Assembly: GCA_030549335.1 (NCBI GenBank)
Contig: CM060196.1
Location: forward strand, 15,515,501-15,579,500
Direction of reading: 5' to 3'
Length of the DNA: 64,000 bases
DNA from: Pontederia crassipes
Taxonomy: Eukaryota > Streptophyta > Magnoliopsida > Commelinales > Pontederiaceae
Under the pieces are notes generated by a model. The model saw only the letters and a list, made by a program, of their open reading frames with translations, ran no database searches and was not told the origin of the DNA. The position numbers and the translations under genes are program-made. Below, one piece after another: positions 11,486 to 24,024 of the stretch; the first letter of the stretch is position 1; the number at the start of each line of letters is the position of its first letter.

Positions 11486-13698
11486 TATAACGCCCCGAGA
11501 CCCATGGGACTATCACGTGCTCAGAGTCGTCCCAAAGGCGCTATGCAATTCTATGTAAATAAATTTTATGGAAAATAAACTCTATAAATGCGAAAAGAAA
11601 ATCGCCTAACAATATAATATCAAGGAGCTGGAAACGTCCATGACTCCATCATGCTAAATATGCGAAAACTAAAAGCTAATACAATAATCTAGTATGATTA
11701 AATCCTACACCATGTGCAACATCACTGTCACTAAGTCTGACCACCTGCATCACCATCTTCTATTATCTCATATGCATGAATCCAGATGCAGGGGAAAACT
11801 CATGAGTATAAAAATACTCAGTACGTAGGGACTAATCATAACGATAAGTAGACCAATAATGCTCAATAATAAAACAATAATCAATAATCAGTTAGGAACA
11901 ATAATCAATAGAGCACAAGATAGGACAATATGAAATAGCTCAATAATCAATAAGACTATAAATCAATGATGAGGATCAGGTAAGAGATCAATGGATCAAT
12001 CCATATCAATTAGCAATTATGCCTGAACATCATGGCATCTATTCAATTCCAATTCACCTCAATTTTATACAATTTCGATTCAATTCAATTCAATTAGGGA
12101 GCGCTCAATCAATTATGGGAAACTCCATGTCTCTTTCATGTAGGTCAGTGGGAGATCAAATCATGGCAAACCGTCCTCCAGTAATAGCGTTAACAATATA
12201 TTCATGATGACGGGGACCATGGCCATTACAGGACAGTCATACCTTCCCTAAAAGATGACGTCTCAAACCTCTAAGTACACTATCTGCCACATACAGTACT
12301 ATAACAATAATGACCCAGGGGGCTTTGACACAATCGGAGAACACGGAGACCCAGCAGTTTCCATCTTTTATCTTGTTTAACCTAAAGATCTATCTTTAAC
12401 AATTCACCTTAGGTTTGACAAGGACCCAATCATGAGAAAGCTACTGGATCGACATCATAAGGGATCATGCAATATGACAAGATAACAATGATATAAATCT
12501 CAAATCAAATCTAAAAGATATGATGATGTCAGATCTGTGTGTGATATGATCAGAGACGATCAGAAACAATAAACCATGATAGCCATACAATTGTCTATAA
12601 CAATTTATCCAAAATCACAATTTCTGTCCCCAGAACCTGGCCCGCGTCGGGTGAAACTCGGACCGTGTTTGGAAACGACAGATATCACCTCGGCCATGGC
12701 AAATTCGAGCCGGGTGTGTTGTGAACTCGGGCCGAGTTGGCCGGTTCATGCCTACATCCGTCATTCAATTCAACACGGACCGCGTCCGAAGAAAACGGAC
12801 CATGTCGTCGGAAAACTCGGGCCATGTCGTCACTAACCCGGTCCACGTTTGACCATACTTCGATACACATCAACGCGGTCCGAGTTCTATTGAACTCGGA
12901 CCGTGTTTACCTGAACCCGGGCCATGTTGGCCTCAACCAGGACCGTGTTGATCGGAACCCGGGTCGGGTTCGGTTGCAGGTGGAAAAATGCATTTCGACG
13001 CGATTTTCCGGCTACCATAACTATGTCATAAGATGTCCAAACTATGCATATGATATATCAATGGAATCTTGGTACTAAGGAGAAGAGGATATGGTTCCAT
13101 GTCGCGAAAAACCGACGACATAAGGATTCCTCCTACGTACCTAAAGTTGGCTGAAAAATCAACTAGTTTTCCTTCTCTGAAAATCTGCACAAATGCCGAA
13201 CTTTGACCGGCGATTGCTCTCTGTCCTCGCTCCGAAACTCGCGGCCACCGTCTGGAACTTCTTCTCCTATGTGTAGGTTTCGAAACCAACCACCAACGTT
13301 CTCGAAGGTGCCCGATTTGCGTGCAAATGAGATAAAACAGAGGATTTGTGGCAGAATTCTGTTTGGCAGAAAAAGAAGTTTTCAGCCACCTTTAATGCCT
13401 ATTTATAGGTGCAGATTTGAGATATTAATCCTATTATGCCTTGGACTCTTTTAGAATCAATCTTGACCATCCATCCATAATTAATCACAGCATAATTTCT
13501 CAGATTTAATTAAATCTGAGATTAATTAATAACAACCCAATTAAATCCGATCCCTCTCAAATTCCTTCTTATCTCTTTAACCATCTTTTCCAATTTTTTC
13601 TTGAATCTCGGAATTAAATAATTCTCGAATATTAGATAATGATTTTCCAGATATTATAAGTGAATAAAATTTATTTAATAAAAATCTAGGTTGTTACA
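11486..13698 (-). repeat. 3' LTR of the family B element
   Basis: 2213 bp. In window orientation it starts TATAACGCCCC (the family start TGTAACG with a G-to-A change) and ends GTTGTTACA. A TATA-type box lies on the minus strand at 13401-13407 (reads TATAAAT), about 290 bases inside the LTR's 5' end. It carries a GC-rich cluster at 12640-12975 absent from the AT-rich remainder. Confidence 0.88.
12640..12975. repeat. GC-rich minisatellite in the family B 3' LTR
   Basis: About ten degenerate copies of a 20-35 base unit centred on ACTCGG(A/G)CCGTGTT or AACCCGGGCCATG, separated by short variable spacers. The equivalent cluster is at 19150-19500 in the other LTR. Confidence 0.75.
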
Positions 13699-13704
13699 TC
13701 ATAA

Positions 13705-13711
13705 CCTCCTT
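13705..13711 (-). other. Polypurine tract of the family B element
   Basis: On the minus strand the sequence before the 3' LTR reads TTTTTAAGGAGGTTATGA then TGTAACA. The purine run primes plus-strand DNA synthesis in LTR elements. The family A element has the same arrangement (TTTTTAAGGGGATTAATGA then TGTAATA). Confidence 0.7.
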
Positions 13712-13757
13712 AAAAATAAATTCCTCCTCAAATTTGCTTAAGGGAAATTACATCAAT

Positions 13758-16700
13758 CTATTTAAATAATTCTGAAAAATCATTCCTCATTTTCTCTTCC
13801 AATTTCCATGTAGCATCTTCGTCTCTATGATGTGTCCATGTCACTTTCACCATAGGTACCATCTTATTCTTCAAATGTTTAGTCTGGTACTCCGATATCT
13901 CTATAGGTTGTTCTGCGTATGTTAGGTCCACATTCAAGTTTGGTTTTTCCATATTCACTATATTAGCATCATAATGCTGATACTTGCGCAGCATCGACAC
14001 GTGGAAGATATTATGCACGTGTCCATATGATGGCGATAGCGCCAACCTGCAGGCTGCATCTCCAATCAATGCAAGTATCTCGAATGGACCAACATATCTA
14101 GGGCTCAGCTTGCCCTTCTTGCTGAATCTCATTACTCCCTTCATCGGGGAGACTTTCAACATCACATGATCTCCAACCTTGAAGATCTGTTCTCTTCGTT
14201 TCTTATCAGCATAAGCCTTCTGTCTAGTGAATGCTGCTTTCAATCTTTCTCTAATGAGACGAACATTTTCAGCATCCTCCATTGTTTGCTTCAACATTTC
14301 CTCTGATAAGAACTGTCGTTCTCCAACTTCACTCCATCAGATAGGGGAGCGGCATGGTCTTCCGTACATGGCTGCAAAGGGTGTCATGCCAATGCTGGAG
14401 TGGTGGTTATTATTATATGTGAATTCAATCAGTGGGAGATGAGTGTCCCAACTGCCACTCCAGTCCAAAGCACATGCTCGGATCATATCTTCCAATGTCT
14501 GTACGGTGCGCTCAGACTGCTCGTCTATCTCATGATGGAACGCTGTGCTGAAGTTCAATTTCGTTCCAAAGGCACTCTGTATGCTCTGTCAAAATTTCAC
14601 TGTAAATCGTGGATCTCTATCCGATACAATGGAGACTTGCACTCCATGTAGTCAGATAACTTTCTTAATATAAATGTCCATCAGGCTTTCGACGGGCTGC
14701 TTCCATTTGATGGGAATGAAGTGGACCGCTTTGCTAAATCGGTCCACCACTACCCATATCGCATCGTGGCCCTACTGTGTTCTTGGAAGCCCTGTAACAA
14801 AATCCATCGTTATCTTTTTTCATTTCCATTGTGGGATTCCAAGTTCCTACAGTACTCCATATGATGCTCAACTTTCATTTGCTGACATACTATGCACTTT
14901 GCAACGTACTCTGCTATATCCTTCTTCATATTGTTCCACCAGAAGGTCCGTTGCACATCTTTATACATTTTCGTGCTTCCAAGATGAATGGCGAATTCCG
15001 ATTTATGGCATTCATCAAGCACATGTCTTCTTAATCCATCATGGTCAGGGACCCACAAACGTCTCTTGTATCTGACGACTCCATCTGAGACCGTAAAGTC
15101 GACAGGAATCTTTTCGCACAACTTGAGTAGGTGGTCGTACTCATTATCATTCCGTTGTGCCTTTCCAATCCCTATCATCAATTCAGGTTGCATGCCGAGG
15201 TGTGTCATAATTCGTATACCATCACTACTGGTCACTGGACTGACTTGTATTATACAGTCATTCATATTCCAGCGACTCACTCTTAGGCATGTGAGTGATC
15301 CAACCCACTTCCTGCTGAGTGCGTCAGCAACCGAGTTTGCCTTTCCCGGGTGGTAGCTGATGGCAAACTCATAATCCTTTAGGAATTCTATCCATCTCCT
15401 CTGATGCATGTTCAGATCACGTTGAGAAAAGATGTACTTTAGACTTTTGTGATATGTGAAGATCTCGAATTCGTCGTCATAGAGGTAGTGCCTCCAGATC
15501 TTGAGGGCAAATACTACTGCTGCTAATTCGAGATCGTGCGTCGGGTAGTTCTTCTCGTGTTTCTGCAATTGCCTAGATGCGTAGGCGATGACCTTCCCAT
15601 GCTGCATCAAGACGCACTCCAAGCCGGTGCCACATGCGTCTCTATATACCACATAACCTCCTTGGTCTGAAGGTATGGTCAGAATAGGCGCCGTCGTCAA
15701 TCTTTTCTTCAATTCCTGAAAGTTGTCTTCACACTTCCGTGACCACTCATATTTGACGCTTTTCTTTGTAAGATTCGTCAGTGGCGACGCGATCTTAGAG
15801 AAATTTTGTATAAATCTTCGGTAGTATTCTGCCAGTCCGAGGAAACTCATAATCTCCAATACATTCTTTGGTTGCTCTAGTTGGCAACTGTTTTCACTTT
15901 GGCAGGATCCACTGATATCCCATCCTTGCTGATGATATGTCCAAGGAACATTATTTTTTTCCAGCCAAAATTCGCACTTCGAAAATTTGGCATACGACTT
16001 GTGCTCTCGGAGAGTCTGCAGCACGACTCATAGATGCTCCTCATTTCCTTTGGACTCGACGATAAATCAAGATATCGTCGACGAAGACTATCACGAACTT
16101 GTCCAGATATGGCCTGAACACCCGGTTCATCAAAATCCATAAAGGTTATCGGGGCATTGATCAGCCCAAATGGCATCACCAAGAACTCGTAGTGGTCATA
16201 TCTTGTCCTGAATGCTGTCTTCGGCACATCATCATCAGCTATCCTAAGATGATGGTAACCACCGCAAGTCGATCTTCGAGAACACCTTTGACGAAGACAA
16301 TTGGTCGAACAGGTCATCAATTCTCAGTAGTGGATACTTATTCTTTATTGTGACATTGTTCAACATTCGATAGTCTATGCATAGTTGCATAGATCCGTCC
16401 TTCTTACGAATAATACCGAAGCGTCCCATGGGAAGACACTCGGTCGGATGAATCCCTTATCCAACAACTCTTGAATTTGGGTCTTCAATTCCAGCATTTC
16501 TGCTAGAGCCATTAGATGCCTTCGATATGGGTGCAGTACCCGGCACCAAGTTGATGCGGAAGTTGATTTCTCGACGTGGTAGTAGTCCTGAGACATCATT
16601 CGGAAAAGCGTTCGAAAATTCCTTCACCAACTCTATGATATTTCGGTCTATCTCAGCCCGGTCCGTCTTGACTACGCTTGCCAAGAATCCTCAGCATCCT

Positions 16701-17002
16701 TTCTTTAGTAGCTTCTAGGCTTTGATAGATGATACTAGGACGTTACCCAGCTTTAGTAGCACGCCTCTGACAATAGTCTGAGGTCCTCCTGGTGCTCCGA
16801 TCATGATCTTCTTTGCTCGGCAATGTAGATAGTTGTCGTGGTAGGACAACCATTCCATGCCCAACACCACATCGTAATCCCTGATCGGAACGACGATTAG
16901 ATCTGCCGAGAAGTCCTTACCATTCATCAATTCAATAACTATGTATTGCATGACGATAATTTTCTCATTCAATGAAGTCGTAAATGATTTCTTATAAGTC
17001 AC
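13758..17002 (-). pseudogene. Ty3/gypsy pol (family B): protease end, RT, RNase H, integrase, chromodomain-like tail
   Basis: Read from right to left: 17002-16715 holds only the C-terminal part of the protease (DYDVVLGMEWLSYHD); the N-terminal DSGA-type active site is absent. Reverse transcriptase: [12 protein letters not shown] near 16380, [12 protein letters not shown] near 16165, FVDDILIY in a shifted frame near 16085. RNase H in 16024-14810: the [12 protein letters not shown] and ADALSRK motifs are present, but FTDHKSL reads FTYHKSL. Integrase: zinc-finger HxxxH..CxxC (CIVCQQ) near 14870, later EQSERTVQTLED near 14515, GRPCRSP near 14345. The tail at 13920-13760 (VPMVKVTWTHHRDEDATW) resembles a chromodomain. 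Frameshifts and stops break it into at least six frames. Confidence 0.88.
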
Positions 17003-17990
17003 ATGTATAACATGACTTGTGAATTATCTCTATATTATCATCATTAAGGCATAACATTATGTATCTCTTCTATTCTCTTGGTATCGTTCTCAACTAACCT
17101 AGAGATCAACTTTCCAATTTGAATTCATAATTTTTCCTAACCTTATGATTAGAAATCCATTGAGGTCTTCTATAATTCACTATTCGATAATAGATGTCAT
17201 GCTTTACTTGCTGTATTGACCTCACTTTTATCTCAATTTATGGTGCCTTAAGGATAACGTGGGGATAACATCTTTAGGGCTTTGGTTATTCAATCTTAGA
17301 ATAACCTCCTTAGAACTTTAGTTATTCCTTTCGGAATAACCTCCTTAGGCATTGCCTTATACCATCAATTCTATTTTCATTATCTAAGTATTTATGTTAT
17401 CCCTCATTTTATCCATAGGTTCACCAACCAGTTTCTAATTCACATAGATCCATTTGCGGTCTTCGCCGCAATTCGTCTCGAGGGAGACCTACTCAACCTC
17501 CTCAATTCATTTTTTTACGTCCACGAAGTCGCCCTTCCCATGGAGCTGAAGGGCTGCAACTTCAGAGCCTCTATAATATCTCTACGATCATACCGAACTA
17601 CCATGCAAGACTCATGGGTGGGTGTGCTCAATGTGATCTAAGTGAGATCCATAAAGATCCTCGCCTCAACCTCGCTCAATTGAGATATCGGGTCTGCTGT
17701 CTATTCCCTATTGGGCTCTAAGCCTACGCCCATTAGCCTGTGAGCCTAGGGCCTGCTGAATGACCTGGTATAATCCATTTTTGGGAGCTCGTGGATATGA
17801 CTCGAAAAAGCCATAGCAGTTGTTCCAACATAACAATAGCAATAACAATTCTATTAGTGTGAGCTCCATAATCCATATAACAATACAATACTTACTTAAC
17901 CCTACTTGATGGTTGCAGTGGTTGCTCGTGACAGTTGCACATAGACTTCATTCTATCTATTTAGAGACAGCTAAGAAGTGTCTCTCCTTA
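17003..17990 (-). other. Internal region of family B element where gag should be
   Basis: About 990 bases between the primer site and the protease remnant. No gag domain or zinc knuckle is visible. A short frame on the minus strand at about 17700-17520 (ADPISQLSEVEARIFMDL, a stop, then ITLSTPTHESCMVVRYDRR) stays readable but I cannot assign it. Part of the region (17270-17370) is a 30-40 base direct repeat of 'ggaataacctccttag'-like sequence. A gag gene plus protease N-terminus would need more than a kilobase, so a deletion is inferred. Confidence 0.6.
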
Positions 17991-18002
17991 GGCTCTGATA
18001 CC
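17991..18002 (-). other. Primer binding site of the family B element
   Basis: The plus strand reads GGCTCTGATACC, i.e. GGTATCAGAGCC on the element strand, complementary to the 3' end of plant initiator methionine tRNA. It lies three bases from the 5' LTR end. Confidence 0.85.
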
Positions 18003-18005
18003 TTT

Positions 18006-20212
18006 TGTAACGCTCCGAGACCCACGTGACTATCACGTGCTCAGAGTCGTCCCAAAGGCGCTACGTAATTCTATGTAAGTAAATTTTGCGAAAAATAAAT
18101 TCTATAAATGCGGAAAGAAGATCGCCTAACAATATAATATCAAGGAGCTGGAAACGTTCATGACTTTATCATGCTAAATATGCGGAAATTAAAAGCTAAT
18201 ACAAAAATCTAGTACGACTAAATCCTACACCATGTGCAATATCCATGTCACTGAGCCTGACCACCTGCATCACTATCTTCTATCATCTCACCTGCATGAA
18301 TCCAGATGCAGGAGAAAACTCATGAGTATAAAAATACTCAATACGTAGGGTTTAACTATAACGATAAGTAGACCAATAGTGCTCAATAATAAAATAATAA
18401 TCAATAATTAGTTAAGAACAATAATCAATAGAGCACAAGATAGGACAATATGAAAGAGCTCAATAATCAATAAGACTATAAATCAATGATGAGGATCAGG
18501 TAAGAGATCAAGGGATCAATCCATATCAATTAGCAATTATGCCTGAACATCATGGCATCTATTCAATTCCAATTCACCTCAATTCTATACAATTTCGATT
18601 CAATTCAATTAGGGAGCGCTCAACCAATTATGAGAAACTCTATGTCTCTTTCATGTAGGCCAGTGGGAGATCAAACCATGGCAAACCGTCCTCCAGTAAT
18701 AGCGCTAACAATATATTCATGATGGCGAGGAACTATAGTTATCACAGAACAACCATACCTTCCCTAAAGGATGACGTCTCAAACCTTTAGGTACACTATC
18801 TGCCCCATACAATACTATAACAATAATGGCCCATAGGGCTTTGAGACAATCGGAGAACACGGAGATCCAATAGTTTCCATCTTTTATCTTGTTTAACCTA
18901 AAGACCTATTTTTAACAATTCACTTTAGGTTTGATAAGGACCCAATCAGAGGAAAACTACTAGATCGACATGATAAGGGATCACGCAATATGACAGGATA
19001 ACAATGATATAAGTCTCAAATCAAATCTAAAAGATATGATGATGTCAGATCTGTGTGTGATATGATCAAGGACGATCAGGAACAATAAATCATGATAGCC
19101 ATACAATTATCTATAATAATTTATCCAAAATCACAATTTCTGTCCTCAGAACCCAACCCGCGTCGGGTGAAACCCGGGCCGTGTTCGGAAATGACAGATA
19201 TCACCTCGGCCAGGGCAAATTCGGACCGGGTGTGTTGTGAACTCGGGCCGAGTCGGCCGGTACATGCCTACATCTGTCATTCAATTCAACACGGACCGCG
19301 TCCGAAGAAAACGGACCATGTCGTCGGAAAACTCAGGCCGTGTCATCACTAACCCGGTCTGCGTTTGACATACTCCGATACACATCAACGCGGTCCGAGT
19401 TCTATTGAACTCGGGCCGTGTTTACTTGAACTCGGGCCGTGTCGGCCTCAACCCGGACCGTGTTGGCCGGAACCCGGGTCGAGTTCGGTTGCCGACGGAA
19501 AAATGTTTTTCGACGCAGTTTTTCGATCATCATAACTATGACATAACATGTCCAAACTATGCATATGATATATCAATGAAATCTTGGTACTAAGGATAAG
19601 AGGATAGGGTTCCATGTCGCGAAAAATTGACGACATAGGGATTCTCCCTACGTACCTAAAATTGGCTGAAAAACTAACTAGTTTTTCTTTTCTGAAAATC
19701 TGCACGAACGTCAAACTTTGATCGGCGATTGTTCTCTGTCCTCGCTCCGAAACTCGCGGCCACCATATGAAACTTCTTCTTTTATGTGCATGCTTCAAAA
19801 CCAGTCGTCACACGTTCTCGGAGGTGTCTCAGTTTGCGTGCAAACGAGAGATAAAATAAAGGATTTCTGGTAGAATTTTGTTTGGTAGAAAAAGAAGTTT
19901 TCGGCTACCCTTTAATGTATATCAATTCTATTATGCCTTGTACTCTTTTAGAATCAATCTTGACCATCCATCCATAATTAATCACAGCATAATTTCTTAA
20001 ATTTAATTAAATTCGAGATTAATTAATAACAATCCAATTAAATCCAATCTCTCTCAAATTCCTTTTTATCTCTTTAACCATCTTTTTCAATTTTTCCTTG
20101 AATTTCGGAATTAAATAATTTTCAAATATTAGATAATGATTTTCTACATATTATAAATAAAATATTTATTTATTTAATAATCATTTATTTAACAAAAATA
20201 TGAGTTGTTACA
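18006..20212 (-). repeat. 5' LTR of the family B element
   Basis: 2207 bp, in window orientation TGTAACGCTCC ... GTTGTTACA. Collinear with 11486-13698 throughout. Contains the GC-rich minisatellite at about 19150-19500. Substitutions relative to the other LTR are frequent and include many C/T and G/A differences at CpG sites. Confidence 0.88.
19150..19500. repeat. GC-rich minisatellite in the family B 5' LTR
   Basis: Same unit as at 12640-12975 (ACTCGGGCCGTGTT-type repeats with CGCGTCCG-type spacers), ten or so degenerate copies. Confidence 0.75.
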
Positions 20213-20217
20213 GCAAC

Positions 20218-20755
20218 AGTGGAGATTCACCATGGAGAGGGGGTCGGCAGGGAGAGCTAGCAACGGGGTTTCTCTATGGAGAGCGGATCAGCGTGTTCGT
20301 CGTGGAGAGGAGAAGAAAAGGAGCGTGGTAGGATTCGGCTGGCCCCTCGGCGACGACTAAATCAGGTGATGACTGAACCTGTCTCATTTTTTCTCCTTAA
20401 TCAGCCTGACCCGTGAATTTTTTAACTACACATCGGATGGAAATCCACGGTGACAGATGTAGGGGTGATGACAGTAGGGAGGACAAATATTAAATATTTT
20501 TCCTAATAGAAAACTAGTTTATCTTTTAAAAAAATAAATGATAACCCATTAAAAGGAAAAAAAAAAGTAGATGGGTAGAAGTACTATTTCTTTGGACACT
20601 GCTGAGAGTCATCGAGAATGGAAAAAAAAAGTATCTTTGTTTGTCTGCTATAGGTACATATCACTTGCTTTTTATAGCTTGTTATAAATTATTTTCGTAT
20701 ACATGCATTATTGTCATCGTTATCGATGTGAAAATTGTAGATTTAAGTAATAAAG

Positions 20756-20757
<2 letters not shown>
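20218..20757. other. Non-coding flank of the family B element
   Basis: The first 260 bases (20218-20480) are GC-richer and continue the sequence interrupted at 11485, so they belong to the same pre-insertion locus as the pseudogene at 10461-11296. No frame could be assigned. The rest is AT-rich with nothing recognised. Confidence 0.45.

Positions 20758-20801
<44 letters not shown>
20758..20801. repeat. (TA)n microsatellite
   Basis: Uninterrupted TA dinucleotide run of about 22 units. Confidence 0.98.
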
Positions 20802-20803
<2 letters not shown>

Positions 20804-21667
20804 AAGTCCAATCTGTCGACAATCATTTTGATTTATTTCTCTGATAAGCAAGTGGTTGGAGGTAAGTGTTATAATGATGAGTCACTTTTAAAGTTTAATT
20901 TATCATTTTGTTTTTTAAAAATAAAATGAAATTAAATATGGTGCAAAGTTAAGTGTTACATCATGATAAATTATAATGGAAATCATTTTTAAAATTCGTA
21001 TGAGTCATTTTGAAAGTCATCTATCGATTATACGAGCTCATCATTTAGTGATGTGTGCATTCATATGAAATTATTAGATTTTGTATTCATCAATTTGATA
21101 TATGTTAAATGATTGTAAGACAGAAGTGAATACATATGTGCCTTCTCTATGATTAAAAAACTTATTTGCTATGTATGCAATTAATTATTTCATACTATTC
21201 ATTTTTTCTCCGAATTAATTAATGTGTAACAAATAGTGAGTTATCAGCTTGCTAAGCCGAGAAATTATTTGCTTATATTGTTGTTTTATCTTTTTTCATA
21301 TGATTAAAATTTTTGGATCGTCGAGTGCTCAGTCTTAGCAAGGTGTAGACATCTTTTACTGTTAAGGTAATTAGAACTCATGTACATCGGGTGTAATAAG
21401 ATAAATAAAAGAGTAATATTATATCATCCTAATAATCCTTTTAAAATTCTCCTAACATCTCACATAAAATGTTTGCATCTCTCATATCTGTTAAGATAGT
21501 GAGAGTGTCACATGTACTGTATATATAAAATCTTTTATGATCATATGATTTTGTGTACCATAGGATATGTTAATTGTTTAGAATGATTAACTATAAATCG
21601 TTGATTTGTATTACCTTTATATATTTTTATTTGATCGTACATAACAAATTGTGAGCTCTAATTTAAA
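20802..21667. other. AT-rich intergenic stretch
   Basis: No frame, RNA gene or repeat recognised. It lies downstream of the 3' end of the first copy of the unknown two-exon gene. Confidence 0.5.
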
Positions 21668-22298
21668 TTAAATCGAGAGTGGGATCGAGACATACAACAT
21701 CAGCATCTTTTTTAGGTATTTCAGGGGTGAAAGCCACAGTTCCCAGGCACACTCCGTCGAAAGTCTTTTGAGGTTGCCAAGCCACTCCTCCCCTAAATTT
21801 TGCTCCATGTTCGAGCCTTCAACTCTTGCCAAGATATAGTCAATGTGGCGGCTTAAGAAACCACTCCCAAACGCCGAGATACTGTAGTCAGCACTTCTCA
21901 CCGCCAGCTTAAGTAGCAGGTTAAACATGAGCTGGCGAATCTGTTCTGTCACCTCGTCGCCGCGCCTCTGCTGGAGGAGCGGATTGAGATCCGTTCTTCG
22001 ATCCGCCAGGGTCATTCCACAGTCGATCACCTCCCTTGCCAGCGGATCTATCTCTTCGTTTCGGAAGAGAAATAAACTCCGCTTCGAGATGGTGCGGGAC
22101 CCGTCGCTGTCGAAGATGTCCCTCTGAAAGTCGTCAAGCACGTCTCGTAACTTGATAGACATAGCGGCTATCGCAAGTTCGATCTGCAGGCGTACGAGCT
22201 GCCGGTCGTTGTTGTCCGGGGAGAAGATGGCTTGGATCTGGTCAGAGCTCTTGGACAGAGCCTCTTACGTGTCCGCTATCCAAGTGATGACCTCCGCC

Positions 22299-22323
22299 GG
22301 CGCCGGCGCCAGCGCCGGCGCTC
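22299..22323. repeat. GGCGCC-rich palindromic run in exon 2 of copy 1
   Basis: Repeats of CCGGCG/CGCCGG coding for an Ala-Pro linker on the minus strand. Copy 2 has a shorter run at 29522-29538, so the linker differs in length between copies by whole codons. Confidence 0.8.
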
Positions 22324-22888
22324 GACTGCACCAATGGGCCATCTGGGAGCGGAAGTTGAGCAGTTGCGAGAGGTAGCTCTTGGCTACCACATCAAACCTG
22401 CACCGCGCGTTGTCATAGGTAGCGCGGGTAGTGGCTCCCACGACATCTCCCACGCATTGGATCCAGTCACTCGCGGTGGAGCAATTCTGGGGGTACTGTG
22501 ACAAGATGCCGTCGACAGTAGCTTCGAGGGGGAGCCTGTTTGCATGCATGGGGGATCAATTAAATTAATCCAATGTAGAATTCTGACAATTTCGTTGGAG
22601 ATTAATTATGTCAATACTTGAGTAATTGGTCTCCCGACCGAAAGAACTTTATTGCAAGTATCTAATAATTAATACCAAGTATCTAATAATTAATATCATA
22701 ATATATTAATTTAATCATAATAAGAAACTTCAGCAATCTCACTCATTTAAAATTTCATTGGACACTTTTCCTATGTATCATTGGTAGCAGGATATGCATC
22801 TCAAAGAATTTATGATATTTTAGTAACAAATTTTATTTTTTTCATAACTATCCTATTTTTTTACTTCTATATTTCAAAACTAATTTAC

Positions 22889-22891
<3 letters not shown>

Positions 22892-22933
<42 letters not shown>
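22892..22933. repeat. (TA)n microsatellite in the intron of copy 1
   Basis: About 21 TA units. The intron of copy 2 also has a TA run (30552-30576) of different length. Confidence 0.97.
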
Positions 22934-22937
<4 letters not shown>

Positions 22938-23332
22938 GCACCCGGGTAGCTAGGTCGGCCATGCGGCCAAGGTATTACTATTTCACAAAATTTCACTTCT
23001 ATAGTAAATTGTCTGATCTATTATCCTGCAATTGTCGTAAGTTATAAGTTTTGGATCTTTGAATGAATATCATTAGCGTGCAAATGTAAACTTTGATTCA
23101 ACGGTACAAATTACTTGTATCTTGAACTTAGATTAAATAATATTGATTCAAAGATTTTGTTATTGCACTAAGAAATATAGAAGTTTACCGAGATTCCTGA
23201 ATACGAGGGATGATCGTCGGAGAAAGCACGCTAAGTGGCTGCATAGAGAAGGGAGATCGGCTGGGGAACGAAGGAAGAAATTTGTTTGACAAGGTAGAAG
23301 AATGTTGAGGGTACTCCACTCCTTTCCTTTCT

Positions 23333-23340
23333 AATTTATA
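23333..23340 (-). promoter_or_regulatory. TATA-like box upstream of copy 1
   Basis: Reads TATAAATT on the minus strand, 89 bases before the predicted start codon at 23244. The equivalent box in copy 2 is at 30911-30918, 97 bases before its start, and the sequence between box and start is well conserved in both copies. Promoter function is inferred. Confidence 0.45.
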
Positions 23341-23344
23341 GCGT

Positions 23345-23993
23345 ACAAAAAAAAGTTATTGACATAACATTTAAATTGATTATATGTATGTAGAGGACTA
23401 AATAATTATATGTATATATGTAGACGACAAACAAAATTATTGGATCCCGTACGTAACTCTAGGAACAACAATTTCTTTTAATTATTCTAATAGGATAGAG
23501 GTAGACCTCGACTCGTGAGTCAATGTTAAATTTTGCAATTTGTGGACTTGGGAGTCAATGTTAAAATTTAAAATTTGTGGACTCGAGACAAATGAAGATG
23601 GGAGCTAATTCGAGCAATGGATATCCCTTCTCTCCATTTTAAATATTTTATACTATACATATTTTTTTACTAAGTTTTAATCAATGTTGTAAAACTTGAT
23701 CAGACCATTGACCCGGATCGATGACCGAGTCAGGCCATATTAATCGGATCGAATTGAACAGTATATTATCAGTTAATAAAAAAGAACAAAACATGTTAAA
23801 TAAATTTCTCTCATAGTTCTACGTAAGATGCATAACAAATACAATAAATTAAAATAAAATACTTTAAAAGTTAAATAATATAATACAATAAGTATTAATT
23901 AAACACTTATTACATATAAGATGAATTTTTTCCTAATTATAAATAAAAGAATAGTAATGATATGTTGAAATGAAAAAAGTTCGAGCATAAAAT

Positions 23994-24024
<31 letters not shown>

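Larger units (their letters stand above)
11486..20212 (-). mobile_element. Complete Ty3/gypsy element, family B, minus strand, gag missing
   Basis: 8727 bp bounded by two related LTRs of about 2.2 kb and flanked by a perfect 5-bp direct repeat GCAAC (11481-11485, 20213-20217). In element orientation it has a 5' LTR (20212-18006), a primer site complementary to initiator-Met tRNA, a pol region (protease end, RT, RNase H, integrase, chromodomain-like tail), a polypurine tract and a 3' LTR (13698-11486). The pol type and chromodomain-like tail suggest a chromovirus of the Tekay/Del type. Visible LTR-LTR mismatches are roughly one in ten in the stretch I compared, so insertion is old. All frames are broken. 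Confidence 0.9.
21668..23244 (-). pseudogene. Two-exon gene of unknown family, copy 1, one in-frame stop
   Basis: Minus strand. Predicted exon 1 is 23244-23189 (56 nt; starts MQPLSVLSPTII), donor CG|GTAAAC; intron 23188-22536 (653 nt, with a TA repeat); acceptor AAACAG|GCTC; exon 2 is 22535-21668. The join keeps the frame and gives 306 residues, with a single internal TAA at 22265-22267. Visible features: DGILSQYPQNC early in exon 2, an alanine-proline linker coded by a GGCGCC-rich stretch near residue 100, then a helix-rich C-terminal half with RDVLDDFQ, DSDGSRTISK, LADRRTDLNPLLQQRR and SRHIDYILARVEGSNM. No transmembrane segment seen. The 28919-30814 copy has the same exon structure. I do not recognise the family. 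The shared stop suggests a pseudogene, though 198 codons after the stop remain open. Confidence 0.6.

Noticed and set aside
14674-15356. Plus-strand frames of 122-133 codons within the family B pol region
   Set aside because: They are antisense to integrase and RNase H coding on the minus strand.
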